From Flavobacterium aquidurense (GTDB lineage Bacteria; Bacteroidota; Bacteroidia; Flavobacteriales; Flavobacteriaceae), in contig FNPS01000002.1 in assembly GCA_900107365.1 (NCBI GenBank), forward strand, positions 248,001 to 312,000: 64,000 nt of DNA. The letters run 5' to 3'. Shown piece after piece: positions 1 through 9,345 of this stretch. Made by a program: the position numbers and the translations under genes. The stretch's first letter is position 1. Every line of letters starts with the position of its first letter. Under the pieces are notes generated by a model that was given only the letters and a program-made list of their open reading frames with translations, was not told the origin of the DNA and made no database searches.

Positions 1-537
1 ATAAGCTGCAATTGCTTCTACTTTTTTATCCTCAAAGCCTGTAATGTCTACAACAAAATCTGGTTCGATGTTTTTCCACTGAATATAATGATAAACCACT
101 TTCGGCCTCCAGGCTTCTTGTTTTTCACCATCAACAACAGTTTCTATTTTCATCAATCCGGATAAAAAACAAGCGTCAGAAACTAATTTGCTTCCTTTTC
201 CGTGATCGATATGGCGATCCTCAATTGCATTACACAATACAATCTCCGGTTTATATTTTCGGATCATCTTAATAACTTCCAACTGGTGCTTTTCATCATT
301 AACGAAAAAACCATCACGCATGGCCAAATTTTCACGAACCAAAACCCCTAATATTTTTGCGGCGGCTTTCGCTTCTTCATCTCTGGTTTCTGCTGTTCCT
401 CTGGTACCCAACTCTCCTCGGGTTAAATCTACAATTCCCACTTTTTTTCCCAGTGAAACTTCTTTTAAAATGGTTCCGGCACAACCCAATTCTACATCGT
501 CAGGGTGTGCTCCAAAGGCTAGTATATCTAATTTCAT
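1..537 (-). CDS. bshB1: Bacillithiol biosynthesis deacetylase BshB1 (partial, C-terminus beyond left edge)
   Basis: PIG-L/LmbE-type zinc deacetylase. It would remove acetyl from GlcNAc-malate in bacillithiol synthesis, in the cytoplasm. The start ATG lies at 535-537 on the minus strand and 179 codons are present; the family is about 235-240 residues, so the last quarter lies outside the window. Zinc-binding motifs are visible: AHPDD at residues 10-14 and HIDH at 109-112. The DLTRGELGTRG segment (residues 37-47) is typical of BshB1. It lies downstream of the isochorismate synthase gene on the same strand, separated by a 21-bp inverted repeat. The family is clear from sequence; the substrate comes from family knowledge. 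Confidence 0.93.
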   Translation of the reverse strand, partial: MKLDILAFGAHPDDVELGCAGTILKEVSLGKKVGIVDLTRGELGTRGTAETRDEEAKAAAKILGVLVRENLAMRDGFFVNDEKHQLEVIKMIRKYKPEIVLCNAIEDRHIDHGKGSKLVSDACFLSGLMKIETVVDGEKQEAWRPKVVYHYIQWKNIEPDFVVDITGFEDKKVEAIAAY

Positions 538-544
538 TTTTTTT

Positions 545-611
545 GTTTCAAGTTTCAGGTTTCAAGTTTCAGGTTTTACGTTCCAACAAATTGAAACCTG
601 AAACTTGAAAC
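545..611. repeat. 21-bp perfect inverted repeat built from a tandem word
   Basis: The left arm 545-565 is the exact reverse complement of the right arm 591-611, with a 25-base loop. Each arm repeats the word GTTTCAAGTTTCAGG. It lies between two minus-strand genes. A related run of the same word lies at 16560-16600. Confidence 0.85.
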
Positions 612-614
612 TTT

Positions 615-1697
615 TTAACAATTATTATTCTTTTTTATATTCAAAACTCTTTTCATTGTCATGGATTTATTAACGCTTTCCTCCCATTCTTTTTCAGGAA
701 TACTTTCTTTTGTAATACCGCATCCCATGTACAAAATGGCTTTATTGTCCTTAATTTGCATGCTGCGTAAATTTACAAACAAATCAGAACTTACTGCTTT
801 GTGGGCAAAACTACTATTCAATTCGCCCAGAAAGCCTGTATAAAAAGTTCTGTCGTAATTTTCATTCTCAAGGATAAATGCTTTTGCTTTTTTCTTTGGC
901 AATCCACAAACGGCTGGCGTTGGATGCAACGTATCAATAACTTCTTTTAAAGTAGAATTCTCCTTTAAAACTCCTGAAATATCAGTTTTAATATGCCAGA
1001 TCGATCCCGCTTTGATGCTGTACGGTTTTGTTACATTTACAGAAGAGGCCACTTCGCGCAATCTTTTTATAATAAAATCGGTTACGTATTGCTGTTCGTC
1101 TTTTTCTTTTTGCTGCCAGGAAATCTCTTCTTCTGCGTTAGCTTTTTGTGTTCCGGCCAATGCTGTTGTTTCAAAAACACTTTCGCTTGCTTTTAATAAT
1201 TGTTCCGGAGTTGCTCCAATCCAGAATCCAATTTCAGGATGCGAAAAGCAATACGTAAAAGTCGATGGATATAAATGAATTAAACGTTTGAATGTGATAA
1301 TAAAATCAAAATCGTTCAACTCAATACTTTCGCTTCTTGACAAAACTACTTTTTTGAATTCTTCATTCGTAATCGCCTGAATTCCCTTTTCGACTAAAGC
1401 TTCATATTGCATTTTTGTTTCTGAATCGAAAGTCGGGTCTTCAATATCATTAAAATCAAAATTACCGGTAGTTTGTTCTGCACTTATAATTTTCGATTCA
1501 TTCTCCGGAATCAATATGAGCTGTTTTTCATCAAAAGAAGCAAAAACAAAACCTTTTTCACTATAATCTGTGACTTTATACACGGTGTTATCCTGCTGCA
1601 AAAGAGCAAAAACACTTGACGAATTAGGTTTAGAATAAATTACAAAAGGCAATTTTTGCTCCTGATGTTTTCTTATAGTAGAGAAAAAGTCGTTCAT
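615..1697 (-). CDS. menF: Isochorismate synthase (chorismate-binding enzyme)
   Basis: Converts chorismate to isochorismate, the entry step to menaquinone, the respiratory quinone expected here. The 360-residue protein has a chorismate-binding domain over roughly residues 100-355. Visible motifs are TALAGTQ, the TDISGVL strand, LHPTPAVCGLPK, ENENYDRTFYTGFLGEL and GCGITKESIPEKEWEE, all typical of the MenF/EntC group. The N-terminus is divergent, as is usual in Bacteroidetes. Only 4 bases separate it from the upstream thioesterase gene, so the two are probably co-transcribed, and the thioesterase also fits menaquinone synthesis. An entC-like role in siderophore synthesis cannot be excluded, but no siderophore genes are nearby. 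Confidence 0.9.
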   Translation of the reverse strand: MNDFFSTIRKHQEQKLPFVIYSKPNSSSVFALLQQDNTVYKVTDYSEKGFVFASFDEKQLILIPENESKIISAEQTTGNFDFNDIEDPTFDSETKMQYEALVEKGIQAITNEEFKKVVLSRSESIELNDFDFIITFKRLIHLYPSTFTYCFSHPEIGFWIGATPEQLLKASESVFETTALAGTQKANAEEEISWQQKEKDEQQYVTDFIIKRLREVASSVNVTKPYSIKAGSIWHIKTDISGVLKENSTLKEVIDTLHPTPAVCGLPKKKAKAFILENENYDRTFYTGFLGELNSSFAHKAVSSDLFVNLRSMQIKDNKAILYMGCGITKESIPEKEWEESVNKSMTMKRVLNIKKNNNC

Positions 1698-1701
1698 ATT
1701 T

Positions 1702-2133
1702 TTATTCGGTTTTCTTTTTATCCAAAACCATATTGGTTAGTTTGCAAAGCGAAATTAGATTTCCCGCTTCATCTGTAATTTTAATTTCCCAAAGATGGAT
1801 ACTTCTTCCTTTATGAATGATTCGGGCAGTTCCAAAAACCCAACCTTCACGAATACTTTTTAAGTGATTGGCCGAAATTTCGATGCCGCGAACTTCTTGT
1901 TCTCTGGGATCGATAAAGAAGAATGATGCTGCACTTCCTACACTTTCTGCCAAAGCAACTGAAGCTCCGCCGTGCAACAAGCCCATTGGCTGATGAACGC
2001 TTGGATTTACAGGCATTTTTGCAGTTAAAAAGTCTTCGCCAGCATCGATATATTCAATTTTTAGCGTTTCCATCAACGTGTTTTTAGAAAACTGATTGCA
2101 ACGCTCTACTATTTGCTCTTTTGTATAATTCAT
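1702..2133 (-). CDS. Hotdog-fold acyl-CoA thioesterase (PaaI/MenI-like)
   Basis: The 143-residue protein is a full-length single hotdog domain. The central motif NPSVHQPMGLLHGGASVALAES (around residues 43-65) matches the PaaI/YdiI group, with the catalytic acidic residue in ALAE and the conserved HGG. The EISANHLKSIREGWVFGTA segment is typical of the second half. The likely substrate is 1,4-dihydroxy-2-naphthoyl-CoA, inferred from its position immediately upstream of the isochorismate synthase gene. Other aromatic or acyl-CoA thioesters are possible. Confidence 0.85.
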   Translation of the reverse strand: MNYTKEQIVERCNQFSKNTLMETLKIEYIDAGEDFLTAKMPVNPSVHQPMGLLHGGASVALAESVGSAASFFFIDPREQEVRGIEISANHLKSIREGWVFGTARIIHKGRSIHLWEIKITDEAGNLISLCKLTNMVLDKKKTE

Positions 2134-2265
2134 TTAGAATAGGCTTTAAAATCGTAAAATTAAAGAAAAGATGAGATACAAATTAGAAAATCGAATTCTA
2201 ATATTAAAAATCATCTTCGAGCATGTAAGTTTTTTGTTATTTTTACAAAGCGATTAAAAATATTT

Positions 2266-2393
2266 GCCACAGATTTCTCAGATTAACACAGATTAGATTT
2301 ATTCGTAAAGAATGGAAAAGATCATTTAAATCTGTGACCCGAGCGATAGCGAACGGGCGAAGCAAATCTGTAGCAAAAAAACACCCCATTCAA
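2266..2393. repeat. Intergenic word repeat with degenerate palindrome
   Basis: Short repeats of the CAGATTT/AACACAGATTA type surround a degenerate palindrome (CCCGAGCGATAGCGAACGGG, about 2337-2356) related to the CCCGATAGCTATCGGG element found elsewhere in the window. It explains why an in-frame GTG at 2334 is not a credible gene start. Confidence 0.55.
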
Positions 2394-3908
2394 ATGCGTC
2401 ACTATTTTGCACTCTTCATTCTCGGCTTAATTTTAGCTTTCAGTTCTTGTCGAACTGATTTTGATACCGTTGCCAGCACTGGAGATTTAAAGTTTTCACA
2501 AGATACCGTTTATCTGGATACTGTTTTCAAAAATATCGGTTCGAGCACTTATCAGGTTAAAGTTTACAATAGAAGTAAAAATGATATTTCGATACCGATT
2601 ATTCAACTCAAAAAAGGATTAAATTCTAAATACCGTATGACCGTTGACGGAATGACTGGCAACAATGGAAAAATTTTCAATAATGTTACCCTTTTAGCCA
2701 AAGACAGTTTGTACATTTTTGTAGAAACTACTGCAGATATTACGGATGCCAATCCGGCTGATTTTTTATATACTGATGAAATTCAGTTTGACAGTGGAGT
2801 GAATCTGCAACAAGTAGCTTTAGTGACTTTAATTCAGGATGCTGTTTTTTTATATCCGAAGCAAAATCCGGATGGAACGAAGGAAAAAATTAAAATTGAC
2901 GGGAAAGATGTTGATGGCTTTTATTTGGATGAAAATGATGCTGTAAACGGAAATGAACTAATTTTCACAAAACAGAAACCTTATGTAATCTACGGATATG
3001 CCGGAGTTCCTGAAAACAAAACAGTCACTTTTGAAGCCGGAGCACGTGTACATTTTCATGCTAATTCTGGTCTTTATGTAGACAAAAAAGCTTCTCTTCA
3101 GATCAGCGGAACTAAATCAACAACTGAAAATTTAGAAAACGAAGTTATTTTTGAAGGCGACAGGCTTGAATCACTTTATGCTGATATTCCCGGACAATGG
3201 AATTCAGTTATACTGGCTGACGGAAGCACCAATCATTCCATAAACCATTTAACATTAAAAAATGCTGTAACTGGTTTGTCTTTCAAAAATCAGGACGCAA
3301 CAACTGTTTCCATCAAAAATACGCAGATTTACAACTGTGTCGAATATGGAATTCTGGCTCAAAATGCCCGAATAGCAGGAGAAAATATCGTAATTAATTA
3401 TACTGGTGTAGCGAGTTTATCTTGTGTTTACGGAGGTAATTACAGTTTCACACATTGTACTTTTAACAATAACTGGCAAAACAGTACACACTTCGCGGTA
3501 AACCTGAGCAATACTCTGGCCGGCGCGACTCCCGAAACGAATCCGTTGACTCAGGCCACTTTTAATAATTGTATTATTTATGGCTCGAATACCAATGAAT
3601 TTAATTTGAACAAAAGTACAGCTGTTCCATTTGTTTATCAATTGAATAATTGTTTGTTGAAATTCAATAGCTCAACCACGAATCCCGATTATCAATTTAA
3701 AACGGATGCTGTTCATTACAATCAAATTATTTTGAATGAAAATCCAAAATTTTATAATGTTTCTCAGAATAAATTCAACATTGATAAAACCTCTTCCGCT
3801 TTCGCCAAAGGAAATCAGGCCTATATAATTCCGTTGGATATTATTGGAGCGACGAGAACTTCTCCTCCGGATTTGGGTGCTTATCAGAGTGCTATTTTTC
3901 CTAAGTAA
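2394..3908 (+). CDS. Secreted beta-helix lipoprotein of unknown function
   Basis: A 504-residue protein. I chose the ATG at 2394 because it begins directly with a lipoprotein signal (MRHYFALFILGLILAFSSC, lipid cysteine at residue 19); the in-frame extension to a GTG at 2334 lies in repeat DNA. Residues from about 25 to 150 look like an immunoglobulin-like beta domain (KVYNRSKNDISIPIIQL). Roughly residues 200-480 have the repeated short strands of a right-handed parallel beta-helix (GLYVDKKASLQISG, HLTLKNAVTGLSFKN, NCVEYGILAQNARI). No catalytic residues are recognised. It is probably anchored to the outer membrane; polysaccharide or adhesion roles are guesses. Confidence 0.85.
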   Translation: MRHYFALFILGLILAFSSCRTDFDTVASTGDLKFSQDTVYLDTVFKNIGSSTYQVKVYNRSKNDISIPIIQLKKGLNSKYRMTVDGMTGNNGKIFNNVTLLAKDSLYIFVETTADITDANPADFLYTDEIQFDSGVNLQQVALVTLIQDAVFLYPKQNPDGTKEKIKIDGKDVDGFYLDENDAVNGNELIFTKQKPYVIYGYAGVPENKTVTFEAGARVHFHANSGLYVDKKASLQISGTKSTTENLENEVIFEGDRLESLYADIPGQWNSVILADGSTNHSINHLTLKNAVTGLSFKNQDATTVSIKNTQIYNCVEYGILAQNARIAGENIVINYTGVASLSCVYGGNYSFTHCTFNNNWQNSTHFAVNLSNTLAGATPETNPLTQATFNNCIIYGSNTNEFNLNKSTAVPFVYQLNNCLLKFNSSTTNPDYQFKTDAVHYNQIILNENPKFYNVSQNKFNIDKTSSAFAKGNQAYIIPLDIIGATRTSPPDLGAYQSAIFPK

Positions 3909-3941
3909 GAATTTAAATTCAGATTCACTTCCTTTATAATT

Positions 3942-4526
3942 ATGAAATCATCTTTTTTATCAATAATATCCCTTTTTACTTTCAGTTATACATTGGCCCA
4001 AAATACAACTATAATCAAATGTGATTCTATTTATAAAGACAAGGGAATTACAATTAAACTGATAAACTTTGATAATGAAAAAGATGGTTATGAAAATGAT
4101 AAAAATTCGATTTTAATTATCAATCAAAAAATTAATGGAAAAAATTCAACTTTAATAAAAGACTCTATTTTTAGTCGAGTCCAGGAAATTGAGTTTAAAG
4201 ATTTCAATAATGACAAAATTAAAGATGTTTTAATCCAAAATATTTCTGATGTAAGAAGCAATTGGACTTACAATTTATACTTATACAATCCCCAAACGAA
4301 TAATTTTAAAAGAGTAATTGGCTTTGAAGAAATAAAAAACCCTAGTTATAATTCAAAATATAAAATTATTGAGAGTCATGTGAACTCTGGTAAAAATTGG
4401 GCAGCATTTTACAAAATCAAAAATTTCAAAATTTATGATTATAATATTGAGATAATTGACGATGGCAGTCTTAAAGCTGAAAAAGAATATAGCAAAGCAA
4501 TAAAAAAGATTGCAGGAATAAAATAA
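3942..4526 (+). CDS. Small secreted protein of unknown function
   Basis: A 194-residue protein with a clear Sec signal peptide (MKSSFLSIISLFTFSYTLAQ, cleavage after about residue 20). It contains a DFNNDKIKDVLIQN stretch (around residues 86-99) resembling the Asp-rich loop of FG-GAP/VCBS-like calcium-binding repeats. It starts 33 bases after the beta-helix lipoprotein gene and may be co-transcribed. Very Lys/Asn/Ile-rich. No family assigned. Confidence 0.75.
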   Translation: MKSSFLSIISLFTFSYTLAQNTTIIKCDSIYKDKGITIKLINFDNEKDGYENDKNSILIINQKINGKNSTLIKDSIFSRVQEIEFKDFNNDKIKDVLIQNISDVRSNWTYNLYLYNPQTNNFKRVIGFEEIKNPSYNSKYKIIESHVNSGKNWAAFYKIKNFKIYDYNIEIIDDGSLKAEKEYSKAIKKIAGIK

Positions 4527-4554
4527 AACTTTACTTCGATATTTATCGGAATTA

Positions 4555-4700
4555 CACGTTTACGAGATTTTTTTGCTCCCGCAGATTTTGCAGATAAAGC
4601 AGATACTAAAACGGAATAAAAATTCACGCAGATTTTAATAAAATTATAATGAATTCAGATCCGTCTAAATCTGCAAAATCTGCGTGAAACAAAAAAACTT
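4555..4700. repeat. CAGATTT-word inverted repeat
   Basis: The arm TTCACGCAGATTTT at 4623-4636 is complementary to AAAATCTGCGTGAA at 4675-4688. Further copies of the CAGATTTTGCAGATAAAGC word lie at 4578-4600. It sits in the 288-base gap between the small secreted protein and purL. Confidence 0.75.
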
Positions 4701-4753
4701 TATGCCTTTGTGTCTTAGTGGTAAAAAAACATTAAAAGACTTTGTTTGCAAAT

Positions 4754-4784
4754 TTGCGCTTACTATTTATTTACACTAAATTTG
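4754..4784 (+). promoter_or_regulatory. Bacteroidetes-type promoter for purL
   Basis: TTG at 4754-4756, a 20-base spacer, then TAAATTTG at 4777-4784, matching TTG-N(19-22)-TAnnTTTG. This puts transcription start near 4789 and supports the ATG at 4815 instead of the in-frame TTG at 4746. Confidence 0.7.
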
Positions 4785-4814
4785 CACCTTCAATACAACA
4801 AACTACACATCACA

Positions 4815-7800
4815 ATGATCCATTTCTTTGAAAACCAAAGCAAAACTGTTTTCGCGGTACAAACGCAAAACGAAATTTCGGCTCAAGACATTTCAAAATT
4901 AAACTGGCTTTTTGCCAACTCTAATAAGATCGAAAAATCCGCGCTGTCGGATTTTTTTGTTGGTCCCCGCGCCACTATGATCACACCTTGGAGTACAAAT
5001 GCTGTAGAAATTACTCAAAACATGGGTATTCCGGGCATCATCAGAATTGAAGAATTTCATCCGGCAACGGCTGATTTTACTGATTTTGATCCAATGCTTT
5101 TTCAAAAGTTTACTCAATTAGATCAGGAAATTTTCACTATCAATGTACAGCCGGAACCAATTCTGGAAATCGATGATATTGCAACATATAACAAAGTAGA
5201 AGGCTTGGCTTTAAGCCAGGAAGAAGTAGATTACTTGGATAATCTAGCTGTAAAATTAGGAAGAAAACTAACGGATTCTGAGATTTTTGCTTTCTCACAA
5301 GCGAATTCAGAGCACTGTCGTCACAAAATTTTCAACGGAACTTTTGTAATTGATGGTGAAGAAAAAGAAACTTCTCTTTTCAAATTAATCAAAAAAACAT
5401 CACAGGAAAATCCTAACGATATTGTGTCTGCTTACAAAGACAACGTGGCTTTTGTAAAAGGACCAAAAGTGCAGCAGTTTGCACCAAAAACAGCTGACAA
5501 ACCTGATTTTTACGAAATAAAAGAATTTGATTCTGTTTTATCTCTAAAAGCAGAAACACACAATTTCCCAACAACTGTAGAGCCTTTTAACGGAGCAGCA
5601 ACAGGATCAGGAGGAGAAATTCGTGACCGTTTAGCTGGTGGTCAGGGTTCATTGCCATTAGCAGGAACTGCAGTTTACATGACTTCTTATTCTCGTTTGA
5701 ATGATGACAGAAAATGGGAAAATGCTGTTGAAGAGAGAAAATGGTTGTACCAAACTCCAATGGATATTTTGATCAAAGCTTCAAACGGAGCTTCTGATTT
5801 TGGAAATAAATTTGGGCAACCGCTTATTACTGGTTCCGTTTTAACTTTCGAACACGGAGAAAACGATCGTAAAATTGGTTATGACAAAGTAATCATGCAA
5901 GCGGGTGGAATTGGTTACGGAAAATTAGATCAGGCAATTAAAAAGAAACCACAAGAAGGCGATAAAATCGTAATTCTTGGTGGAGAAAATTATAGAATCG
6001 GAATGGGTGGAGCTGCGGTTTCGTCTGCAGATACCGGAGCTTTTGGTTCAGGAATCGAATTAAATGCGATTCAGCGTTCAAACCCTGAAATGCAAAAACG
6101 TGCTGCCAACGCCATTCGTGGTTTAGTAGAAAGTGATAACAATCCAATTGTTTCTATTCACGATCACGGCGCTGGAGGACACTTAAACTGTCTTTCGGAA
6201 TTAGTGGAAGAAACGGGAGGTTTAATCGATTTGGATAAATTACCAGTTGGAGATCCAACACTTTCAGCAAAAGAAATTATCGGTAACGAATCTCAGGAAA
6301 GAATGGGATTGGTTATTGGTCAAAAAGATATTGATACTTTACAGAGAATTGCTAACAGAGAGCGTTCGCCAATGTATCAGGTTGGAGATGTAACGGGAGA
6401 TCACCGTTTTACATTCGAATCAAAATCAAATGGTTCAAAACCGATGGATTATGCTTTAGAAGATTTCTTCGGAAGCTCTCCTAAAACGGTTATGAATGAC
6501 AAAACTATTGATAGAAAATATGCTGCTGTTACTTACGACAAAGCCGATTTTGAAAAATATTTACAAGACGTTTTACGCTTAGAAGCTGTTGCATCAAAAG
6601 ACTGGTTGACTAATAAAGTGGACCGTTGTGTAGGTGGAAAAGTAGCCAAACAACAAAATGCAGGACCATTGCAATTGCCTTTGAATAATGTTGGTGTTAT
6701 GGCATTGGATTATTTAGGAAAAGAAGGAATTGCTACTTCTATTGGCCACGCTCCTATCGCGGCTTTGATTGATCCTGTTGCAGGAAGCAGAAATGCTATT
6801 GCAGAATCGTTATCAAACATTGTTTGGGCACCGATTAAAGATGGTTTGAAAGGAATTTCATTATCTGCTAACTGGATGTGGGCTTGTAAAAACGAAGGTG
6901 AAGACGCTCGTTTGTACGCTGCAGTAGAAGGTTGTTCAGAATTTGCAATTGAATTGGGAATCAACATTCCGACAGGAAAAGATTCACTTTCAATGAAACA
7001 AAAATATCCAAACGACGAAGTGATCGCGCCGGGAACGGTTATTATTTCGGCTGGAGGAAACTGTACCGATATCAGAAAAGTAGTGGAACCTGTTTTACAG
7101 AAAAACGGAGATTCCATTTATTATATCAATTTGTCTCAGGATGACTTCAAATTAGGAGGTTCTTCTTTTGCACAAATTAGAAACACAATCGGAAACGAGA
7201 CTTCTACAATTAAAGATGCTTCTTTTTTCAAAAATGCTTTTAATACTATTCAGGAGCTAATCGGCGAAAGCCAAATTTTAGCGGGTCACGATATCGGAAG
7301 CGGTGGTTTAATCACAACTTTATTAGAATTGTGTTTTGCTGATGTAAACTTGGGAGCAAAAATTGATTTCTCAACTTTCGCAGAAAAAGACTTATTGAAA
7401 ATCCTTTTCGCAGAAAACATCGGAATTGTATTCCAGGCTAAATCTGATGCAGCTGTTGAAGCTAAATTAAACGCTAACAATATCGAATTCTTCAAAATTG
7501 GTTCAGTTCAAAACACACCAAGTTTGGAATTTGGAATTTATAATTTGGACATTGCGAAGTATAGAGATATCTGGTTTGAAACTTCGTATTTATTAGATCA
7601 AAAACAATCTAAAAACGGAAGAGCTCAGGCACGTTTCGAAAACTACAAAAATCAGGTTTTACAATATACTTTCCCAGCACACTTTACAGGAAAAAAACCG
7701 GTAATCGATGCTTCGAAACCAAAACCTAAGGCTGCTATTATTCGTGAAAAAGGAAGTAATTCTGAACGCGAAATGGCAAATGCAATGTATTTGGCAGGAT

Positions 7801-8468
7801 TCGATGTAAAAGACGTTCACATGACCGATTTAATTTCGGGTCGTGAAACTCTTGAAGATATTCAGTTTATTGGTGCAGTTGGAGGATTCTCTAATTCTGA
7901 TGTTTTAGGTTCTGCTAAAGGTTGGGCCGGAGCTTTCTTATACAACGAAAAAGCAAAAACAGCTTTGGATAAATTCTTTAAAAGAGAAGACACTTTATCT
8001 GTTGGAATTTGTAACGGTTGCCAATTGTTTATGGAATTAGAAGTTATTAATCCAGAACATGAAGTTCACGGAAAAATGCTGCATAACGAAAGTAACAAAC
8101 ACGAAAGTATTTTTACTTCTGTTAAAGTACAGGAGAATAATTCGGTTATGTTGTCTAGTTTAGCCGGAAGTACTTTAGGCGTTTGGGTTTCTCACGGAGA
8201 AGGAAAATTCAATTTGCCTTTAGCCGAAGAAAACTACAATATTGTTTCGAAATATGCTTACGAAGGTTATCCTGCAAATCCTAACGGATCTGATTATAAC
8301 ACCGCAATGATGTGTGATAAAACCGGAAGACATTTGGTGATGATGCCTCATATTGAGCGTTCGACTTTCCAATGGAACTGGGCTCATTATCCAAAAGACA
8401 GAAACGACGAAGTTTCGCCTTGGCATGAAGCTTTTGTTAATGCAAGAAAATGGATTGAGAAAAACTAA
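4815..8468 (+). CDS. purL: Phosphoribosylformylglycinamidine synthase (large, single-chain PurL)
   Basis: Catalyses the ATP- and glutamine-dependent conversion of FGAR to FGAM in purine synthesis. With start 4815 the protein is 1217 residues, a normal length for the fused enzyme with synthase and glutaminase halves. Visible motifs are SEHCRHKIF near residue 170, the KAETHNFPTTVEPFNGAATG ATP-binding region, GIPTGKDSLSMKQK, and the C-terminal amidotransferase nucleophile in VGICNGCQ (Cys1066) with the PHIERSTFQWNW end motif. The start is supported by the promoter ending at 4784 and by MIHFFENQ as the usual N-terminus. A strong terminator follows. Confidence 0.97.
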   Translation: MIHFFENQSKTVFAVQTQNEISAQDISKLNWLFANSNKIEKSALSDFFVGPRATMITPWSTNAVEITQNMGIPGIIRIEEFHPATADFTDFDPMLFQKFTQLDQEIFTINVQPEPILEIDDIATYNKVEGLALSQEEVDYLDNLAVKLGRKLTDSEIFAFSQANSEHCRHKIFNGTFVIDGEEKETSLFKLIKKTSQENPNDIVSAYKDNVAFVKGPKVQQFAPKTADKPDFYEIKEFDSVLSLKAETHNFPTTVEPFNGAATGSGGEIRDRLAGGQGSLPLAGTAVYMTSYSRLNDDRKWENAVEERKWLYQTPMDILIKASNGASDFGNKFGQPLITGSVLTFEHGENDRKIGYDKVIMQAGGIGYGKLDQAIKKKPQEGDKIVILGGENYRIGMGGAAVSSADTGAFGSGIELNAIQRSNPEMQKRAANAIRGLVESDNNPIVSIHDHGAGGHLNCLSELVEETGGLIDLDKLPVGDPTLSAKEIIGNESQERMGLVIGQKDIDTLQRIANRERSPMYQVGDVTGDHRFTFESKSNGSKPMDYALEDFFGSSPKTVMNDKTIDRKYAAVTYDKADFEKYLQDVLRLEAVASKDWLTNKVDRCVGGKVAKQQNAGPLQLPLNNVGVMALDYLGKEGIATSIGHAPIAALIDPVAGSRNAIAESLSNIVWAPIKDGLKGISLSANWMWACKNEGEDARLYAAVEGCSEFAIELGINIPTGKDSLSMKQKYPNDEVIAPGTVIISAGGNCTDIRKVVEPVLQKNGDSIYYINLSQDDFKLGGSSFAQIRNTIGNETSTIKDASFFKNAFNTIQELIGESQILAGHDIGSGGLITTLLELCFADVNLGAKIDFSTFAEKDLLKILFAENIGIVFQAKSDAAVEAKLNANNIEFFKIGSVQNTPSLEFGIYNLDIAKYRDIWFETSYLLDQKQSKNGRAQARFENYKNQVLQYTFPAHFTGKKPVIDASKPKPKAAIIREKGSNSEREMANAMYLAGFDVKDVHMTDLISGRETLEDIQFIGAVGGFSNSDVLGSAKGWAGAFLYNEKAKTALDKFFKREDTLSVGICNGCQLFMELEVINPEHEVHGKMLHNESNKHESIFTSVKVQENNSVMLSSLAGSTLGVWVSHGEGKFNLPLAEENYNIVSKYAYEGYPANPNGSDYNTAMMCDKTGRHLVMMPHIERSTFQWNWAHYPKDRNDEVSPWHEAFVNARKWIEKN

Positions 8469-8525
8469 ACACGAATTGCACGAATTAGCACGAATTAATT
8501 GAGTCGGTAAGTAATTCGTGAAATT
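8468..8525. repeat. CACGAATT-word inverted repeat
   Basis: Three copies of the word CACGAATT or close variants (8470-8500) face a complementary AATTCGTG near 8512-8520. It lies directly after purL. Confidence 0.6.
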
Positions 8526-8540
8526 AGTAGTAAATAAAAA

Positions 8541-8582
8541 AAATGCCTCAGCACTATCCCTATTAGCTGAGGCATTTTTTTT
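8541..8582. terminator. Bidirectional intrinsic terminator between purL and the small membrane protein gene
   Basis: A 12-bp stem AAATGCCTCAGC (8541-8552) pairs with GCTGAGGCATTT (8566-8577). A T-run follows on the plus strand and an A-run precedes it, so it can serve both converging genes. Confidence 0.85.
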
Positions 8583-8866
8583 TAGTTTCTAAAAACCGAG
8601 GCAACACCTGTAATGACATTAGAAGCACCAAAAGCAAACAATCCTGAAGCAACGGCAGTTTGACCTGAGAAAAATTGATTTCCATATATTGCAGTACTAA
8701 AAAATGTTCCGCCGGCAACTCCCGCCACGAGACCAATACCAATAATTGTAATAGTCCACCAGGGTTCCGGATCTGGAGGTGGTGGTGGATTTTTCCAAAA
8801 GCGTCTCCACCAGCCTGGGTACTTCGTTCCGCACCAACCCATTGCTAAATACAAAGCTGTTTCCAT
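8582..8866 (-). CDS. Small Trp/Pro-rich membrane protein, unknown
   Basis: A 94-residue protein. The N-terminal part (residues 11-37) is rich in Trp and Pro (YPGWWRRFWKNPPPPPDPEPWW). Two hydrophobic, Gly/Ala-rich segments follow at about residues 38-60 and 68-90, both suitable as membrane helices. There is no signal peptide. It shares a terminator with purL and has its own ATG at 8866. The composition is coding-like and the gene is isolated. I recognise no family. Confidence 0.65.
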   Translation of the reverse strand: METALYLAMGWCGTKYPGWWRRFWKNPPPPPDPEPWWTITIIGIGLVAGVAGGTFFSTAIYGNQFFSGQTAVASGLFAFGASNVITGVASVFRN

Positions 8867-8989
8867 ATTAACTAGATTTTAATTTATGCCTACTCGTTTG
8901 CTTTTCGGCTTTCGCATTTTAACGAGATAAAATTATAGTGAGCGAAAATCAAATTGCTTCTGCTATTTCCTGTTTTTTTCAGGGGAAAA

Positions 8990-9235
8990 ACACCTTTTTT
9001 TTATTAATTAAAATCCTTTGCTCTTAAAAAATATTTGTAATCCCTACGGGATATCTTACTTCGTGATTCCCTGTTTTTGCTACCAATATCTAAATCCTAA
9101 CGGATTATCATATTGGAAACTTTTGTTACTATTATACATCCAAAAAGACTATATCACATAGGATAGTATAGTTGGTGATTTTACCAGCAATGTCTAAATC
9201 CTAAAAGGATTATATTCCTTAGGGACTAAACATCG
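8990..9235. repeat. Cluster of short degenerate palindromes in a gene-free stretch
   Basis: The 491-base gap 8867-9357 contains no gene. It holds spaced short palindromes: ATCCCTACGGGAT (about 9041), ATCCTAACGGAT (about 9094) and ATCCTAAAAGGAT (about 9197), each embedded in AT-rich DNA with related flanks (CCAATATCTAAA / GCAATGTCTAAA). The same type recurs near 26790-26900 and 60165-60245. Confidence 0.6.
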
Positions 9236-9345
9236 TTATACATATGGCTTATAAATTAATTTTCTTAAAGAACTCCTTAATCTCATCTAAGAGTAATTTA
9301 ATGATATCTTAAGGCCGTTTTCAGGTCACTATTTATTCGGATAAA

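Noticed and set aside
2334..2393. GTG-start extension of the beta-helix lipoprotein
   Set aside because: It lies in repeat DNA and would bury the lipoprotein signal that begins at 2394.
4746..4814. TTG-start extension of PurL
   Set aside because: It overlaps the promoter, and the family N-terminus begins at 4815.
6710..7117. Long antisense frame inside purL
   Set aside because: Shadow of a strongly coding gene; no domain or start signal.
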